Assembly: GCA_964522015.1 (NCBI GenBank)
Contig: CAZFST010000001.1
Coordinates: 186,001-250,000, forward strand
DNA: 64,000 bases
Source of the DNA: QQWI01 sp964522015
GTDB taxonomy: Bacteria > Bacillota > Clostridia > Peptostreptococcales > Acidaminobacteraceae
Reading direction: 5' to 3'
Positions 41,479 to 49,644 of this stretch are shown in pieces. A program made the translations under genes and the position numbers. Below the pieces are notes generated by a model, which was not told the origin of the DNA, did no database searches, and saw only the letters and a list, made by a program, of their open reading frames with translations. Each line of letters opens with the position of its first letter. Position 1 is the stretch's first letter.

Positions 41479-41507
41479 TTGACAAGTCTGCAAACGTTTC
41501 TTATGAT
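41479..41507 (+). promoter_or_regulatory. Promoter of the lacI-type gene and transporter
   Basis: TTGACA (41479-41484), 17-base spacer and TATGAT (41502-41507). The spacer holds CAAACGTTTC (41491-41500), a further operator- or cre-like dyad. Confidence 0.75.
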
Positions 41508-41515
41508 GTAAAGTA

Positions 41516-41528
41516 TAAACGCTTAAAC
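41516..41528. promoter_or_regulatory. LacI-type operator at the regulator promoter
   Basis: TAAACGCTTAAAC with a central CG, just downstream of the -10 box. Matches the kinase-side site at 11 of 13 positions. Confidence 0.6.
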
Positions 41529-41610
41529 ATTTTAAGTGTAGCGACATTTATATATTTATTGTAAACTATAATAGTGAAATCGACATTACTTTTTATTAAA
41601 GGAGAACACT

Positions 41611-42609
41611 ATGAAAGTAAGTATATATGATGTGGCTACAAAAGCTGGCGTTTCTGTTGTCACCGTATCGCGGGTATTAAATAACGCCACAACAGTAAGG
41701 GACTCAAGTCGTAAAAAGGTTCTTGCTGCAGTAGAAGCGCTAAACTACCACCCCAGTGCGGCAGCTAGAAGCTTAGCAAAAGGTAAAACCAACGTCATCG
41801 GCATCGTGCTACCTAATTTGTCTGATCCGTTTTTATCAGATGTCGTGGTAAATGTGAATCTAGAATTAGAGAATTATGGTTACTCATTAGCTGTAACCGT
41901 TATTGACGATGTTGAAACGCCCAGTGGTGAAAGAAAGAACTTCTTCTTTCAACAAGAACGGGTAGATGCGGTTTTAGTCTTAACACCACTTTTTGAAGAG
42001 GACTATGTACAATCGCTGCAAAAAAAGAATATTCCTTTTGTCATGATGGACAATCAGAGGTATCCATTTACAGTGCCATCTATTGTAATTGATAATTTCA
42101 AAGGTGGATATGAAGCTACAAAACATTTGATTGAATCAGGCCATGAACGCATCGCCTATTTTGGTGGTCCTAGTAAACTTTTATCAGCAGAAGAACGCCT
42201 AGCTGGTTTTGAAAAAGCATTAATGGAAGTCGGACTCACACCTTTTGGGGTTATAAGAGGCGAGTTTGATATCGAAACCGGGTACGAAGCAATGAATGAA
42301 GTCATGGCATCTGGACAAATGCCGACTGCAGTATTTGCAGGTGACGATCATATTGCTTTTGGTGTCATTGATGCTTTAAGAGAAAAGGGTTACAAAGTAC
42401 CAGATGATGTTTCTGTTATTGGTTATGATGATCACCCGTTCTGTAGTCAGCTTCACCCTTACTTAACCACTATGAAACAACCTGCAGATAAAATGGCGGC
42501 AGAAGCGGTTGAAATGTTGATGAAAATCATAAAAGGTGAGCTTAAACGCAATGCAATTGTAAAATTAGATCCTACTTTAATCAAGAGATGCTCTGTCAGA
42601 AATTTATAA
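41611..42609 (+). CDS. LacI-family transcriptional repressor
   Basis: 332 residues. N-terminal helix-turn-helix and hinge: SIYDVATKAGVSVVTVSRVLN, then YHPSAAARSLAKGKT. Residues 60-332 are the periplasmic-binding-like sensor domain (NVIGIVLPNLSDPF, VIDNFKGGYEATKHLIESGHERIAYFGG, VFAGDDHIAFGVIDAL, VSVIGYDDHPF). It probably senses the transported sugar or its phosphate, and represses both its own operon and the divergent kinase through the paired sites. ATG behind AAAGGAGAAC. The transporter follows by 19 bases. Confidence 0.93.
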   Translation: MKVSIYDVATKAGVSVVTVSRVLNNATTVRDSSRKKVLAAVEALNYHPSAAARSLAKGKTNVIGIVLPNLSDPFLSDVVVNVNLELENYGYSLAVTVIDDVETPSGERKNFFFQQERVDAVLVLTPLFEEDYVQSLQKKNIPFVMMDNQRYPFTVPSIVIDNFKGGYEATKHLIESGHERIAYFGGPSKLLSAEERLAGFEKALMEVGLTPFGVIRGEFDIETGYEAMNEVMASGQMPTAVFAGDDHIAFGVIDALREKGYKVPDDVSVIGYDDHPFCSQLHPYLTTMKQPADKMAAEAVEMLMKIIKGELKRNAIVKLDPTLIKRCSVRNL

Positions 42610-42628
42610 CTTTTATGGGGGATATCAA

Positions 42629-44356
42629 ATGAAAAAGCAAAGATGGATTAGCCTTGTGCTTGTTGTCGTTATGCTAATGAGTCTGTTAGCGGGCTGCGGT
42701 AAGTCTGATGTCAAAAGTAAGCCAAGTGATGCTAGAAAAGAAACGTTATTTGTAACAGGATTGCAGTGGAATCCTGCTCAGAACTTCAACCATTTTTCTG
42801 GGTGGCCAGCGTGGCCTACAAATTCTGCTGCAAACCCGATGGTCTACGAACCGTTATTTTTGTACAATCTAGCAACGGATGAATTGATGCCATTTTTAGG
42901 CAAAGAATACTCTTGGGTTGATAAGTATACCCTTAAGGTAACATTACAAGATGGCACAAAATTTTCTGACGGTGAGGTTCTTGACAGCTCAGATATCCTC
43001 TACACAATGGAATCAGCAAAAAGATATTTTACTAGTTGGACTGGTTCTTTAGAAAGAATTAAATCGATTGAAGCACCAGATGCTAGAACGATAGTATATA
43101 CATTCTTAGACAAAGATTTTGATCAAAGAAGCGCACTGGAAATGCTGGCAAGAACACCAGTTTTACCAGAGCATATCTGGACAAAGATTGAAACTGAATT
43201 TCTACAGGATACGACAAAAATGGCTGAATTCTTTAACGAAAATCCAATCGGCTCAGGGGCTTATACTGTTGATTTTCATGATGAGTCTCAAATTCGGGCA
43301 AAACGAAATGATAACTGGTGGGGTAAAGAGGTTTACGGTTTACCAGCACCGAAATTTATTTCCCATTTAATTTATAATTCCAATGATACTTCAACTTTAG
43401 ATCTTAAAAAGGGTGTTTTGGACTATTCAGAGAACTTCATCTCAAAAGTTTGGGAACTTAAAGATAGTGGTGTAAGAACATATATGGATGATGCACCATA
43501 CTATCCAGCAGAAACATTACCTTCATTCTATTTTAATGTCCATGTTAAAGGTTTAGATAATGCAGAAGTACGACGTGCCATTGCCTATTCTTTAAATTAC
43601 CCAGATATAACAGACAAAGCGATGAATGGTTATTCACCAGTGATTGAACCTAGTTTAATGGTTTTTGACTATGAGAAAGCGTTATTGGATCAAGACCAAC
43701 TTAAGCCATTGCAATGGTCTTACGACGTTGATAAAGCCAATGGTATTCTTGATGGTCTAGGAGCAACAAAAGGTGCAGATGGCATCCGCGTGTTACCAGA
43801 TGGCACTCGTCTAGGACCTTGGAAAGTCGAGTGTCCTGCAGGTTGGACGGAATGGAATGCAACAATTGAGATTGCAGCTCAAAATGCAAAAGCAGTTGGT
43901 ATAGAGTTGGTTCCTAGTTTTACTGAATGGGGCGTATACGACAATAACAAGACCCAAGGCACATTTGATATCACGATGGAAACCCCTGCTGCCTATTCAA
44001 CGCCAGGTGGCGCAGTGCAACGTGCCTATCAATTGCTAGCTTCAGAAAACGTTGGTGCAATTGGCGAAGATGCCTTCTGGAATTTTGGTCGCTATGATAA
44101 CAAACGGGTTAATGAGATCATTAAAGAGCTCGGCGCCGCAGAAGATGACGCTGCAAAGAAAAAGCTTTTCACAGAGCTTAATGTCATTTTCCTGACAGAC
44201 GTACCTGCAATTCCACTCTATTATCGACCTGTTTCTTTCTACACTTTTAGCGAAAGTGTCTGGAAAGGGTTCCCTAAGGCAACAGATGAAAAGAAATTGC
44301 CTGGTGCTCTATTTGACGGCGCTGGCTACCTAGGTTTATTCAAACTGACAAACTAA
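42629..44356 (+). CDS. Opp/Dpp-type ABC transporter substrate-binding lipoprotein
   Basis: 575 residues of solute-binding family 5. The signal peptide ends in the lipobox LLAGC (Cys about residue 23), so it is a lipoprotein on the outer face. Typical segments are MVYEPLFLYN, LQDGTKFSDGEVLDSSDILYTMESAKR, NDNWWGKEVYGLPAPK and VRRAIAYSLNYPDI. Family 5 proteins bind peptides, nickel, or oligosaccharides such as cellobiose and chitobiose. The LacI regulator and the sugar kinase argue for a beta-linked or amino-sugar oligosaccharide; this is inference. A terminator follows before the permeases. Confidence 0.9.
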   Translation: MKKQRWISLVLVVVMLMSLLAGCGKSDVKSKPSDARKETLFVTGLQWNPAQNFNHFSGWPAWPTNSAANPMVYEPLFLYNLATDELMPFLGKEYSWVDKYTLKVTLQDGTKFSDGEVLDSSDILYTMESAKRYFTSWTGSLERIKSIEAPDARTIVYTFLDKDFDQRSALEMLARTPVLPEHIWTKIETEFLQDTTKMAEFFNENPIGSGAYTVDFHDESQIRAKRNDNWWGKEVYGLPAPKFISHLIYNSNDTSTLDLKKGVLDYSENFISKVWELKDSGVRTYMDDAPYYPAETLPSFYFNVHVKGLDNAEVRRAIAYSLNYPDITDKAMNGYSPVIEPSLMVFDYEKALLDQDQLKPLQWSYDVDKANGILDGLGATKGADGIRVLPDGTRLGPWKVECPAGWTEWNATIEIAAQNAKAVGIELVPSFTEWGVYDNNKTQGTFDITMETPAAYSTPGGAVQRAYQLLASENVGAIGEDAFWNFGRYDNKRVNEIIKELGAAEDDAAKKKLFTELNVIFLTDVPAIPLYYRPVSFYTFSESVWKGFPKATDEKKLPGALFDGAGYLGLFKLTN

Positions 44357-44362
44357 AAATCT

Positions 44363-44395
44363 CGCAGGGGTTTCAAATGGAACCCCTGCGTTTTT
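44363..44395 (+). terminator. Intra-operon attenuating terminator
   Basis: Ten-bp perfect stem (44363-44372 with 44381-44390) and a five-T tail between the binding-protein and permease genes. Partial read-through would give more receptor than channel. Confidence 0.85.
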
Positions 44396-44414
44396 AAAAA
44401 AGAGGCCCTCATCC

Positions 44415-45425
44415 ATGAAAGGTTACAGTCGATATTTTACAAAGAAAGTTATGTGGTACCTATTAACACTGGTAGTAGCCATCTTGTTTAACTTTATGCT
44501 ACCACGAATGATTACTGGCAATCCAGTTGATCAAATCGTTAAGAAAATCACGGTAGGTATGCACGACACCAATAACATTAAAGCTGTCTACGAGTCATTT
44601 TATAGTGAGTATCATCTTGATAAGCCAATGTATGTACAGTTTTTCTATTATGTTGCCGATGTTGCAAAAGGTGATTTTGGCACTTCCTTTTCCAATTATC
44701 CCTCAAAAGTTAGCGATATTTTAAAAAGAGCTATACCTTGGACCGTTGCAATACAGCTGCCAGCCATTATTTTGGGTTGGGTTCTTGGGAATATTTTAGG
44801 TGCAGTGGCAGCTTATAAACGAGGGGTTTTTGATAAGATTATCTTTCCGACAACGCTGTTTATCAGTTCGATTCCCTTTTTTGTTCTTTCCATATTACTT
44901 CTGTACGGATTTGGGGTTGTTTTAGAATGGTTCCCAACCGGTGGTGCATATGACAGAACCATGATTCCTGGCCCTTATTGGGAATATTATGCTTCTGTCT
45001 TACAACATCATTTCTTACCATTTATGTCCATTGCCCTAATCATGCTAGGAGGGCAGGGTATTGGGATGAGAGAAATGGCCCTTTATGAGCTTAGTTCAGA
45101 CTACGTTAAATACAGCAAGATGATGGGGCTAAAAGAATCCAAAATCATCCGATATGTCTTTAAGAATGCAGCGCTACCACAAGTAACTGGTTTAGCTATT
45201 TCTCTAGGAACAATGATTGCAGGTGCACTGGTTACAGAAATCGTATTTAATTATCCAGGGTTGGGACTAACGATGTTTAAAGCCTTACGGGCACTGGATT
45301 ACCCAATGATTTCTGCTTGCACACTTTTAATCACAATTACAGTGTTGCTGGCTAACTTCTTTGTGGATGTCATTTACGGATTCCTAGATCCACGTATTAA
45401 AGCAAATCAAATAGAGGAGAGCTAG
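44415..45425 (+). CDS. ABC transporter permease, DppB-like
   Basis: 336 residues with about six membrane segments. Opening LLTLVVAILFNFMLPRMI(T)GNPVD, the periplasmic loop and the EAA-type motif MMGLKESKIIRYVFKNAALPQ before the last helices fit the DppB/OppB family. The C-terminus VIYGFLDPRIK is the normal family end. Two bases separate it from the second permease, and GAGGCC precedes the ATG. Acts as a heterodimer with the next gene product. Confidence 0.93.
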   Translation: MKGYSRYFTKKVMWYLLTLVVAILFNFMLPRMITGNPVDQIVKKITVGMHDTNNIKAVYESFYSEYHLDKPMYVQFFYYVADVAKGDFGTSFSNYPSKVSDILKRAIPWTVAIQLPAIILGWVLGNILGAVAAYKRGVFDKIIFPTTLFISSIPFFVLSILLLYGFGVVLEWFPTGGAYDRTMIPGPYWEYYASVLQHHFLPFMSIALIMLGGQGIGMREMALYELSSDYVKYSKMMGLKESKIIRYVFKNAALPQVTGLAISLGTMIAGALVTEIVFNYPGLGLTMFKALRALDYPMISACTLLITITVLLANFFVDVIYGFLDPRIKANQIEES

Positions 45426-45426
45426 T

Positions 45427-46260
45427 ATGCAAACATTCAAAATTCTTACATCATCAAGCAAATTCATGTTGGGTTTTGTCATCTTGGTCCTAATCCTCCT
45501 CTTTACAATCACCTATCCACTCATAAATACCAGTGACCCATTTGCACCGGTGGGAGATGCCTTTGAAGCACCAAGTAGTGAATTTCCAGTGGGTACAGAT
45601 AACTTTGGTCGAGATGTACTCCTATCTTTGGCTTATGGTACCAGAACATCATTGGTTGTTGGGGTAATCGCTGGTGCAATTGCCACAGTAATTGGCCTTG
45701 CTATGGGGCTGTTTGCAGGTTACAAAGGGGGTCTAATAGACGAGATTCTCATGGCTTTTGCCAATATGTTCACCGTTATTCCGCCCTTTATTATTCTCAT
45801 ATTGATCTCTGTTAGCGTGCAAACACGGTCCATCTGGCTTACCGCCGCTGTTATCGGTGCTACCACCTGGCCATGGACGGCAAGAGCTGTCCGGGCACAA
45901 GCAGTTTCTTTAAGAGAAAGAGACCATATTAACATCGCTCGACTTTCTGGATTTTCCACATGGAAAATTATTATACAAGAAGTATTACCTTATATTATGT
46001 CGTATGTGTTTATGTGTTATGTTATTCAAATTTCCACTGGTATATTAAGTGAATCAGGTGTATCCCTCTTGGGCCTTGGACCATTAAATACTGTGTCCTT
46101 GGGCATCCTGTTAAACTGGGCTATCCTTTTTGAAGCCCCTGTTGCTGGTGCCTGGTGGACATTTATCCCAGCGGCCATGACCGTGGCATTTTCAACATTT
46201 TCACTTTATCTGATGCAATTAGGTATGGATGAGATTTTCAATCCTAAATTGAGGAGTTAA
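45427..46260 (+). CDS. ABC transporter permease, DppC-like
   Basis: 277 residues, about six membrane segments. FPVGTDNFGRDVLLSLAYGTRTSL is the DppC/OppC hallmark, and RLSGFSTWKIIIQEVLPYI is the EAA loop that contacts the ATPases. ATG behind GAGGAGAG. It precedes the first ATPase gene by two bases. The end, LRS after DEIFNPK, is like sugar-type Opp permeases (LGMDEIFNPKLR). Confidence 0.93.
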   Translation: MQTFKILTSSSKFMLGFVILVLILLFTITYPLINTSDPFAPVGDAFEAPSSEFPVGTDNFGRDVLLSLAYGTRTSLVVGVIAGAIATVIGLAMGLFAGYKGGLIDEILMAFANMFTVIPPFIILILISVSVQTRSIWLTAAVIGATTWPWTARAVRAQAVSLRERDHINIARLSGFSTWKIIIQEVLPYIMSYVFMCYVIQISTGILSESGVSLLGLGPLNTVSLGILLNWAILFEAPVAGAWWTFIPAAMTVAFSTFSLYLMQLGMDEIFNPKLRS

Positions 46261-46262
46261 GT

Positions 46263-47243
46263 ATGAGCGCATATACAATTCAAGTAAAAGACCTCTATGC
46301 ACATTACCGAACTCGATTTGGCGAACGTGTTTATTCTGTAGACGGCGTTAGTCTAAGCCTTGAAAAAGGAAAAATTCTTGGCATAGCTGGTGAATCAGGT
46401 TGCGGGAAATCCACTTTAGCAACTTGCCTGATGGGCTGCTTTTTCAAACCCCTGCATTTTGAAAAAGGGGAGCTAATCATTGATGGCACCGATGTCATTA
46501 AACAAGACCCTGAGAGTTTTAGAAAAGAAATTTTAGGGAAAAAAATAGCCTATATTCCTCAGGCAGCAATGAATACCCTAAATCCTACTATCAAAATCAA
46601 GACATTTCTCATGGATGTTCTAAAAGAGCATTGTCCAGAAATGACAAAGAAAGAGATGATGACCCTGGCAGAATCTCGGTTTCAAGCCCTTGGACTTGAT
46701 CCCAAAGTCCTCAATGCCTATCCCAACGAACTATCAGGTGGTATGAAGCAAAGAACGGTTATTGCCATTTCAACGATTCTAAATCCCAAAATTCTTGTGG
46801 CTGATGAGCCAACAAGTGCTTTGGATGTTACCAGTCAAAAGAAAGTAATCCTCCTAATAAAGAGACTTTTGCTGGAAGGTTATGTTGAATCCATCGTCTT
46901 TATCACCCACGAATTACCACTACTATTCCATGTTGCTGACGACATCGCTGTTATGTATGCAGGTCAATTTATGGAAGTAGGCACTAGCCAGCAAATCGTT
47001 TTTGATGGCATTCATCCTTATACGAAAGCGTTAATGGGTTCAATTATCGTTCCAGAGCTGGATATGAAGTCCCATAAACTATTTGCGATTCCAGGGGCAC
47101 CACCGAATTTGAAGGAAGTTTTATCTGGTTGCCGTTTTTATGAACGTTGCAATATCAAACAAGATCAATGTTTACAAGTCTCTCCCGAGATGGTGACCGA
47201 GGGCAATCGTCAACACCGTTGCTTATTACAGGGAGGTGCCTAA
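46263..47243 (+). CDS. ABC transporter ATPase, DppD-like
   Basis: 326 residues. Walker A GESGCGKST, Q-loop in YIPQAAMNTLNP, signature ELSGGMKQR, Walker B ILVADEPTSALD and switch His in FITHELP. The C-terminal oligopeptide/dipeptide extension (residues 235-320) has a Cys cluster, C-x(6)-C, C, C (GCRFYERCNIKQDQC, later HRC), as in DppD proteins that carry an iron-sulfur or metal site. It pairs with the next ATPase. GAGGAG ribosome site. Confidence 0.93.
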   Translation: MSAYTIQVKDLYAHYRTRFGERVYSVDGVSLSLEKGKILGIAGESGCGKSTLATCLMGCFFKPLHFEKGELIIDGTDVIKQDPESFRKEILGKKIAYIPQAAMNTLNPTIKIKTFLMDVLKEHCPEMTKKEMMTLAESRFQALGLDPKVLNAYPNELSGGMKQRTVIAISTILNPKILVADEPTSALDVTSQKKVILLIKRLLLEGYVESIVFITHELPLLFHVADDIAVMYAGQFMEVGTSQQIVFDGIHPYTKALMGSIIVPELDMKSHKLFAIPGAPPNLKEVLSGCRFYERCNIKQDQCLQVSPEMVTEGNRQHRCLLQGGA

Positions 47244-47244
47244 T

Positions 47245-48072
47245 ATGAGTAATTTAGTATTTAAAGGCTCTAAGTTAACCCGCGAATTTGGACATGGTTT
47301 GCAAAAGACGGTAGCTGTTAATCAAATCGATTTTGAAATTGAAAAGGGAAAAGTCTATGCCATTGTTGGCGAAAGTGGCAGTGGAAAAACCACCATGGCA
47401 AAAATGCTACTTGGTCTTTTAAAGCCAAGTAGAGGAGAGTTGGTTTTTCACGGCAAACCCATTGCGCTAAAAAAGCACAAAGAAAGAGTTGCCTATTGGG
47501 AACATGTTCAAGCGATCTTTCAAGACCCCTTCTCATCATTCAATCAATTTTATAAAGTGCAAGATTTATTGCTGAATTGTTTGAAAATGAAAGGTAAAAA
47601 GCTATCAAAAGAAGCTGCCTATACAGAAATGGTTAATGCCTGTCAGTATGTCAATTTAGATTTGAAGGAGTTGTGGAATAAACATCCCTTTGAGTTGTCC
47701 GGTGGCCAAATGCAAAGGCTGATGATTGCTCGTATCTTTCTGATTCACCCTGATGTTCTCATTGCAGATGAACCCACCTCAATGATAGACGCCTGCTCCC
47801 GTGCAACGATACTTGATATGTTGATGAAACTTAGAGAAGACATTGGCATGACGATAATTTTTATCACCCATGATATTGGCTTAGCCTATTATGTTGCAGA
47901 TGAGCTAATGATTATGGAACATGGCTGTATCGTCGAGAAAGGGGATGCAAGAGAAATCCTTGCTAACCCCCAAGCAAACTATACAAAGCACCTGTTGACC
48001 GATGTACCAACGATTCACAACCCTTGGCTGACGGAATTAGAGGATTTAAAAACCCTACACGGGGCCAGTTGA
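47245..48072 (+). CDS. ABC transporter ATPase, DppF-like
   Basis: 275 residues from ATG 47245, one base after the previous stop, with GGGAGGTG as ribosome site. Walker A GESGSGKTT, Q-loop in AIFQDPFSSFNQF, signature ELSGGQMQR, Walker B VLIADEPTSMID and switch His in FITHDIG. The usual C-terminal Cys-rich extension of DppF is missing or very short. It completes a receptor, two permeases and two ATPases. A strong terminator follows. Confidence 0.93.
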   Translation: MSNLVFKGSKLTREFGHGLQKTVAVNQIDFEIEKGKVYAIVGESGSGKTTMAKMLLGLLKPSRGELVFHGKPIALKKHKERVAYWEHVQAIFQDPFSSFNQFYKVQDLLLNCLKMKGKKLSKEAAYTEMVNACQYVNLDLKELWNKHPFELSGGQMQRLMIARIFLIHPDVLIADEPTSMIDACSRATILDMLMKLREDIGMTIIFITHDIGLAYYVADELMIMEHGCIVEKGDAREILANPQANYTKHLLTDVPTIHNPWLTELEDLKTLHGAS

Positions 48073-48135
48073 TTTTTCATCATATTGGTCAATAGCCATA
48101 AGACTTACCGATTCAATAAAATCAATTTATAACAA

Positions 48136-48172
48136 AAAAACGCCGTAGACGAATCATGTCTACGGCGTTTTT
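48136..48172. terminator. Bidirectional terminator
   Basis: Perfect 15-bp inverted repeat (48136-48150 with 48158-48172), seven-base loop, between the transporter and the minus-strand HD-GYP gene. Confidence 0.92.
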
Positions 48173-49454
48173 AACGAATGCGATTAAGAAATAAATAATG
48201 TTCAATATTAAGATTTTCTTCAAAAAGACTAAAATCATTATAGGCTAATCTTTGATAGCTAGCATTCTCTTCAAATAATGCATCAAAATTACGGATCACT
48301 AAATCAACGTACCTGTTGTCTATCTGACCCTTGACAACAAGATCAATCAAAACTTCAATGATTTGTTCCTTAGAAAGGGGATGTCTATATGGCCTTTTTT
48401 CAGTCAACGCTGTAAATAAATCAGCGACAGCCACAAGTCGTGAATAATCTGAAAGATAGATGCCACGGATGTGGTATGGATACCCTGATGCATCTAAACG
48501 TTCATGATGGTATGCGGCAATTTCTGCGATTTCATTAAAACCATCGATGTTTTTTAAAATTTCAAATGTATAAAAAGCATGACTCTTAATAATGGCGTAT
48601 TCATCATCTGTCAAACGACCTGGTTTATCTAAAATGTCTTTTGAAATAGCGACCTTACCAATATCATGAAAATAGCCAGAGACCTCAATGATTGCCTGAT
48701 CCAGTACAGGAATATTGGCAATTTTTGCAATATACTTAGCAACTCTTGAAACCCCAATTGAATGGGCGGCTGTATAGCGACTTCTATAATCAATGGCAGT
48801 GATAAAGAGTCTACCAACATGAAATAATTCTTCAATGGAATTGATTCGATGATCAGAAACCATGGCGCCTTTTACATTATCGATCATCCGTTTATATTCA
48901 ATCGCCATCCAAAACGCTTCTATTGGAGCAAGTTTAAAAAAAGCATCACAAAGTATAGGCATGAATCTTGTGCCACGATTTTCTTTGATTTCGGCTATAA
49001 TACCATCTCTTTGAACCAGCAATGGTTTTGTACTATCAATCAAAAGACTGATATAGTCTGCAAGATACAGTAAATGTGATAATATAGTGCCTTCTTTACC
49101 ATTTGATTTATAGGGTGTATGGTGATTAAGAACGATGAAGGCAATGTTTTCAAAGGAAGGATATTGATGAATTAATAAATAGCCTATTCGTGAATGGAGT
49201 TGATAGTCCGATGCTAATTTAGAAGTTTGGAAAAATTCAGGTATATGCTTCTCTCTTTTGAATAGACCAATATCATGCAAAAGTGCCGCTAAAATAAGAT
49301 CGTTTTTATCAGTTGCACTGATGGAAAGATATTCAGAAATGTGATGAGCGATGAAGGCCACTGTCATGTGATGGTGATGTAAACTAGGTTCTAACAAATC
49401 TAATGCTTCAGAAAAAGCAAGGACTAAGTCGTTTCTAGAAATATCAAGGTTCAT
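48171..49454 (-). CDS. Tandem HD / HD-GYP phosphohydrolase
   Basis: 427 residues from ATG 49454, which has GAGGAGG seven bases before it. Two HD domains: the first at about 20-170 (ALLHDIGLF, then NHHTP) with no GYP, and the second at 230-420 with YFHDIGKVAIS, HHERLDASGYP. Only the second fits a c-di-GMP phosphodiesterase. No sensor or receiver is attached. The first HD may act on another nucleotide or regulate the second. It is divergent from a GGDEF/HD-GYP protein about 190 bases away, so the two may be co-regulated. Confidence 0.87.
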   Translation of the reverse strand: MNLDISRNDLVLAFSEALDLLEPSLHHHHMTVAFIAHHISEYLSISATDKNDLILAALLHDIGLFKREKHIPEFFQTSKLASDYQLHSRIGYLLIHQYPSFENIAFIVLNHHTPYKSNGKEGTILSHLLYLADYISLLIDSTKPLLVQRDGIIAEIKENRGTRFMPILCDAFFKLAPIEAFWMAIEYKRMIDNVKGAMVSDHRINSIEELFHVGRLFITAIDYRSRYTAAHSIGVSRVAKYIAKIANIPVLDQAIIEVSGYFHDIGKVAISKDILDKPGRLTDDEYAIIKSHAFYTFEILKNIDGFNEIAEIAAYHHERLDASGYPYHIRGIYLSDYSRLVAVADLFTALTEKRPYRHPLSKEQIIEVLIDLVVKGQIDNRYVDLVIRNFDALFEENASYQRLAYNDFSLFEENLNIEHYLFLNRIR

Positions 49455-49644
49455 AGCAACCTCCTCTTTACGCTTATATATCCAAATTGAGTACAAATAT
49501 TCATTATAAATAAGAATGTGTAGATTAAACTACATCCGTTTGGGTATTTGTTGTATGATTCATTAATATTTGCATTTTAATAAATCAGATTTACATAAAT
49601 ATTTTTTGAAACTATTCTCGAAATTTGAAAAGGAGTGTCTTCTT

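Noticed and set aside
41489..41503. CcpA cre site in the lacI promoter
   Set aside because: The right half lacks the final CA of the cre consensus; a LacI-type operator is the simpler reading, though cre remains possible.
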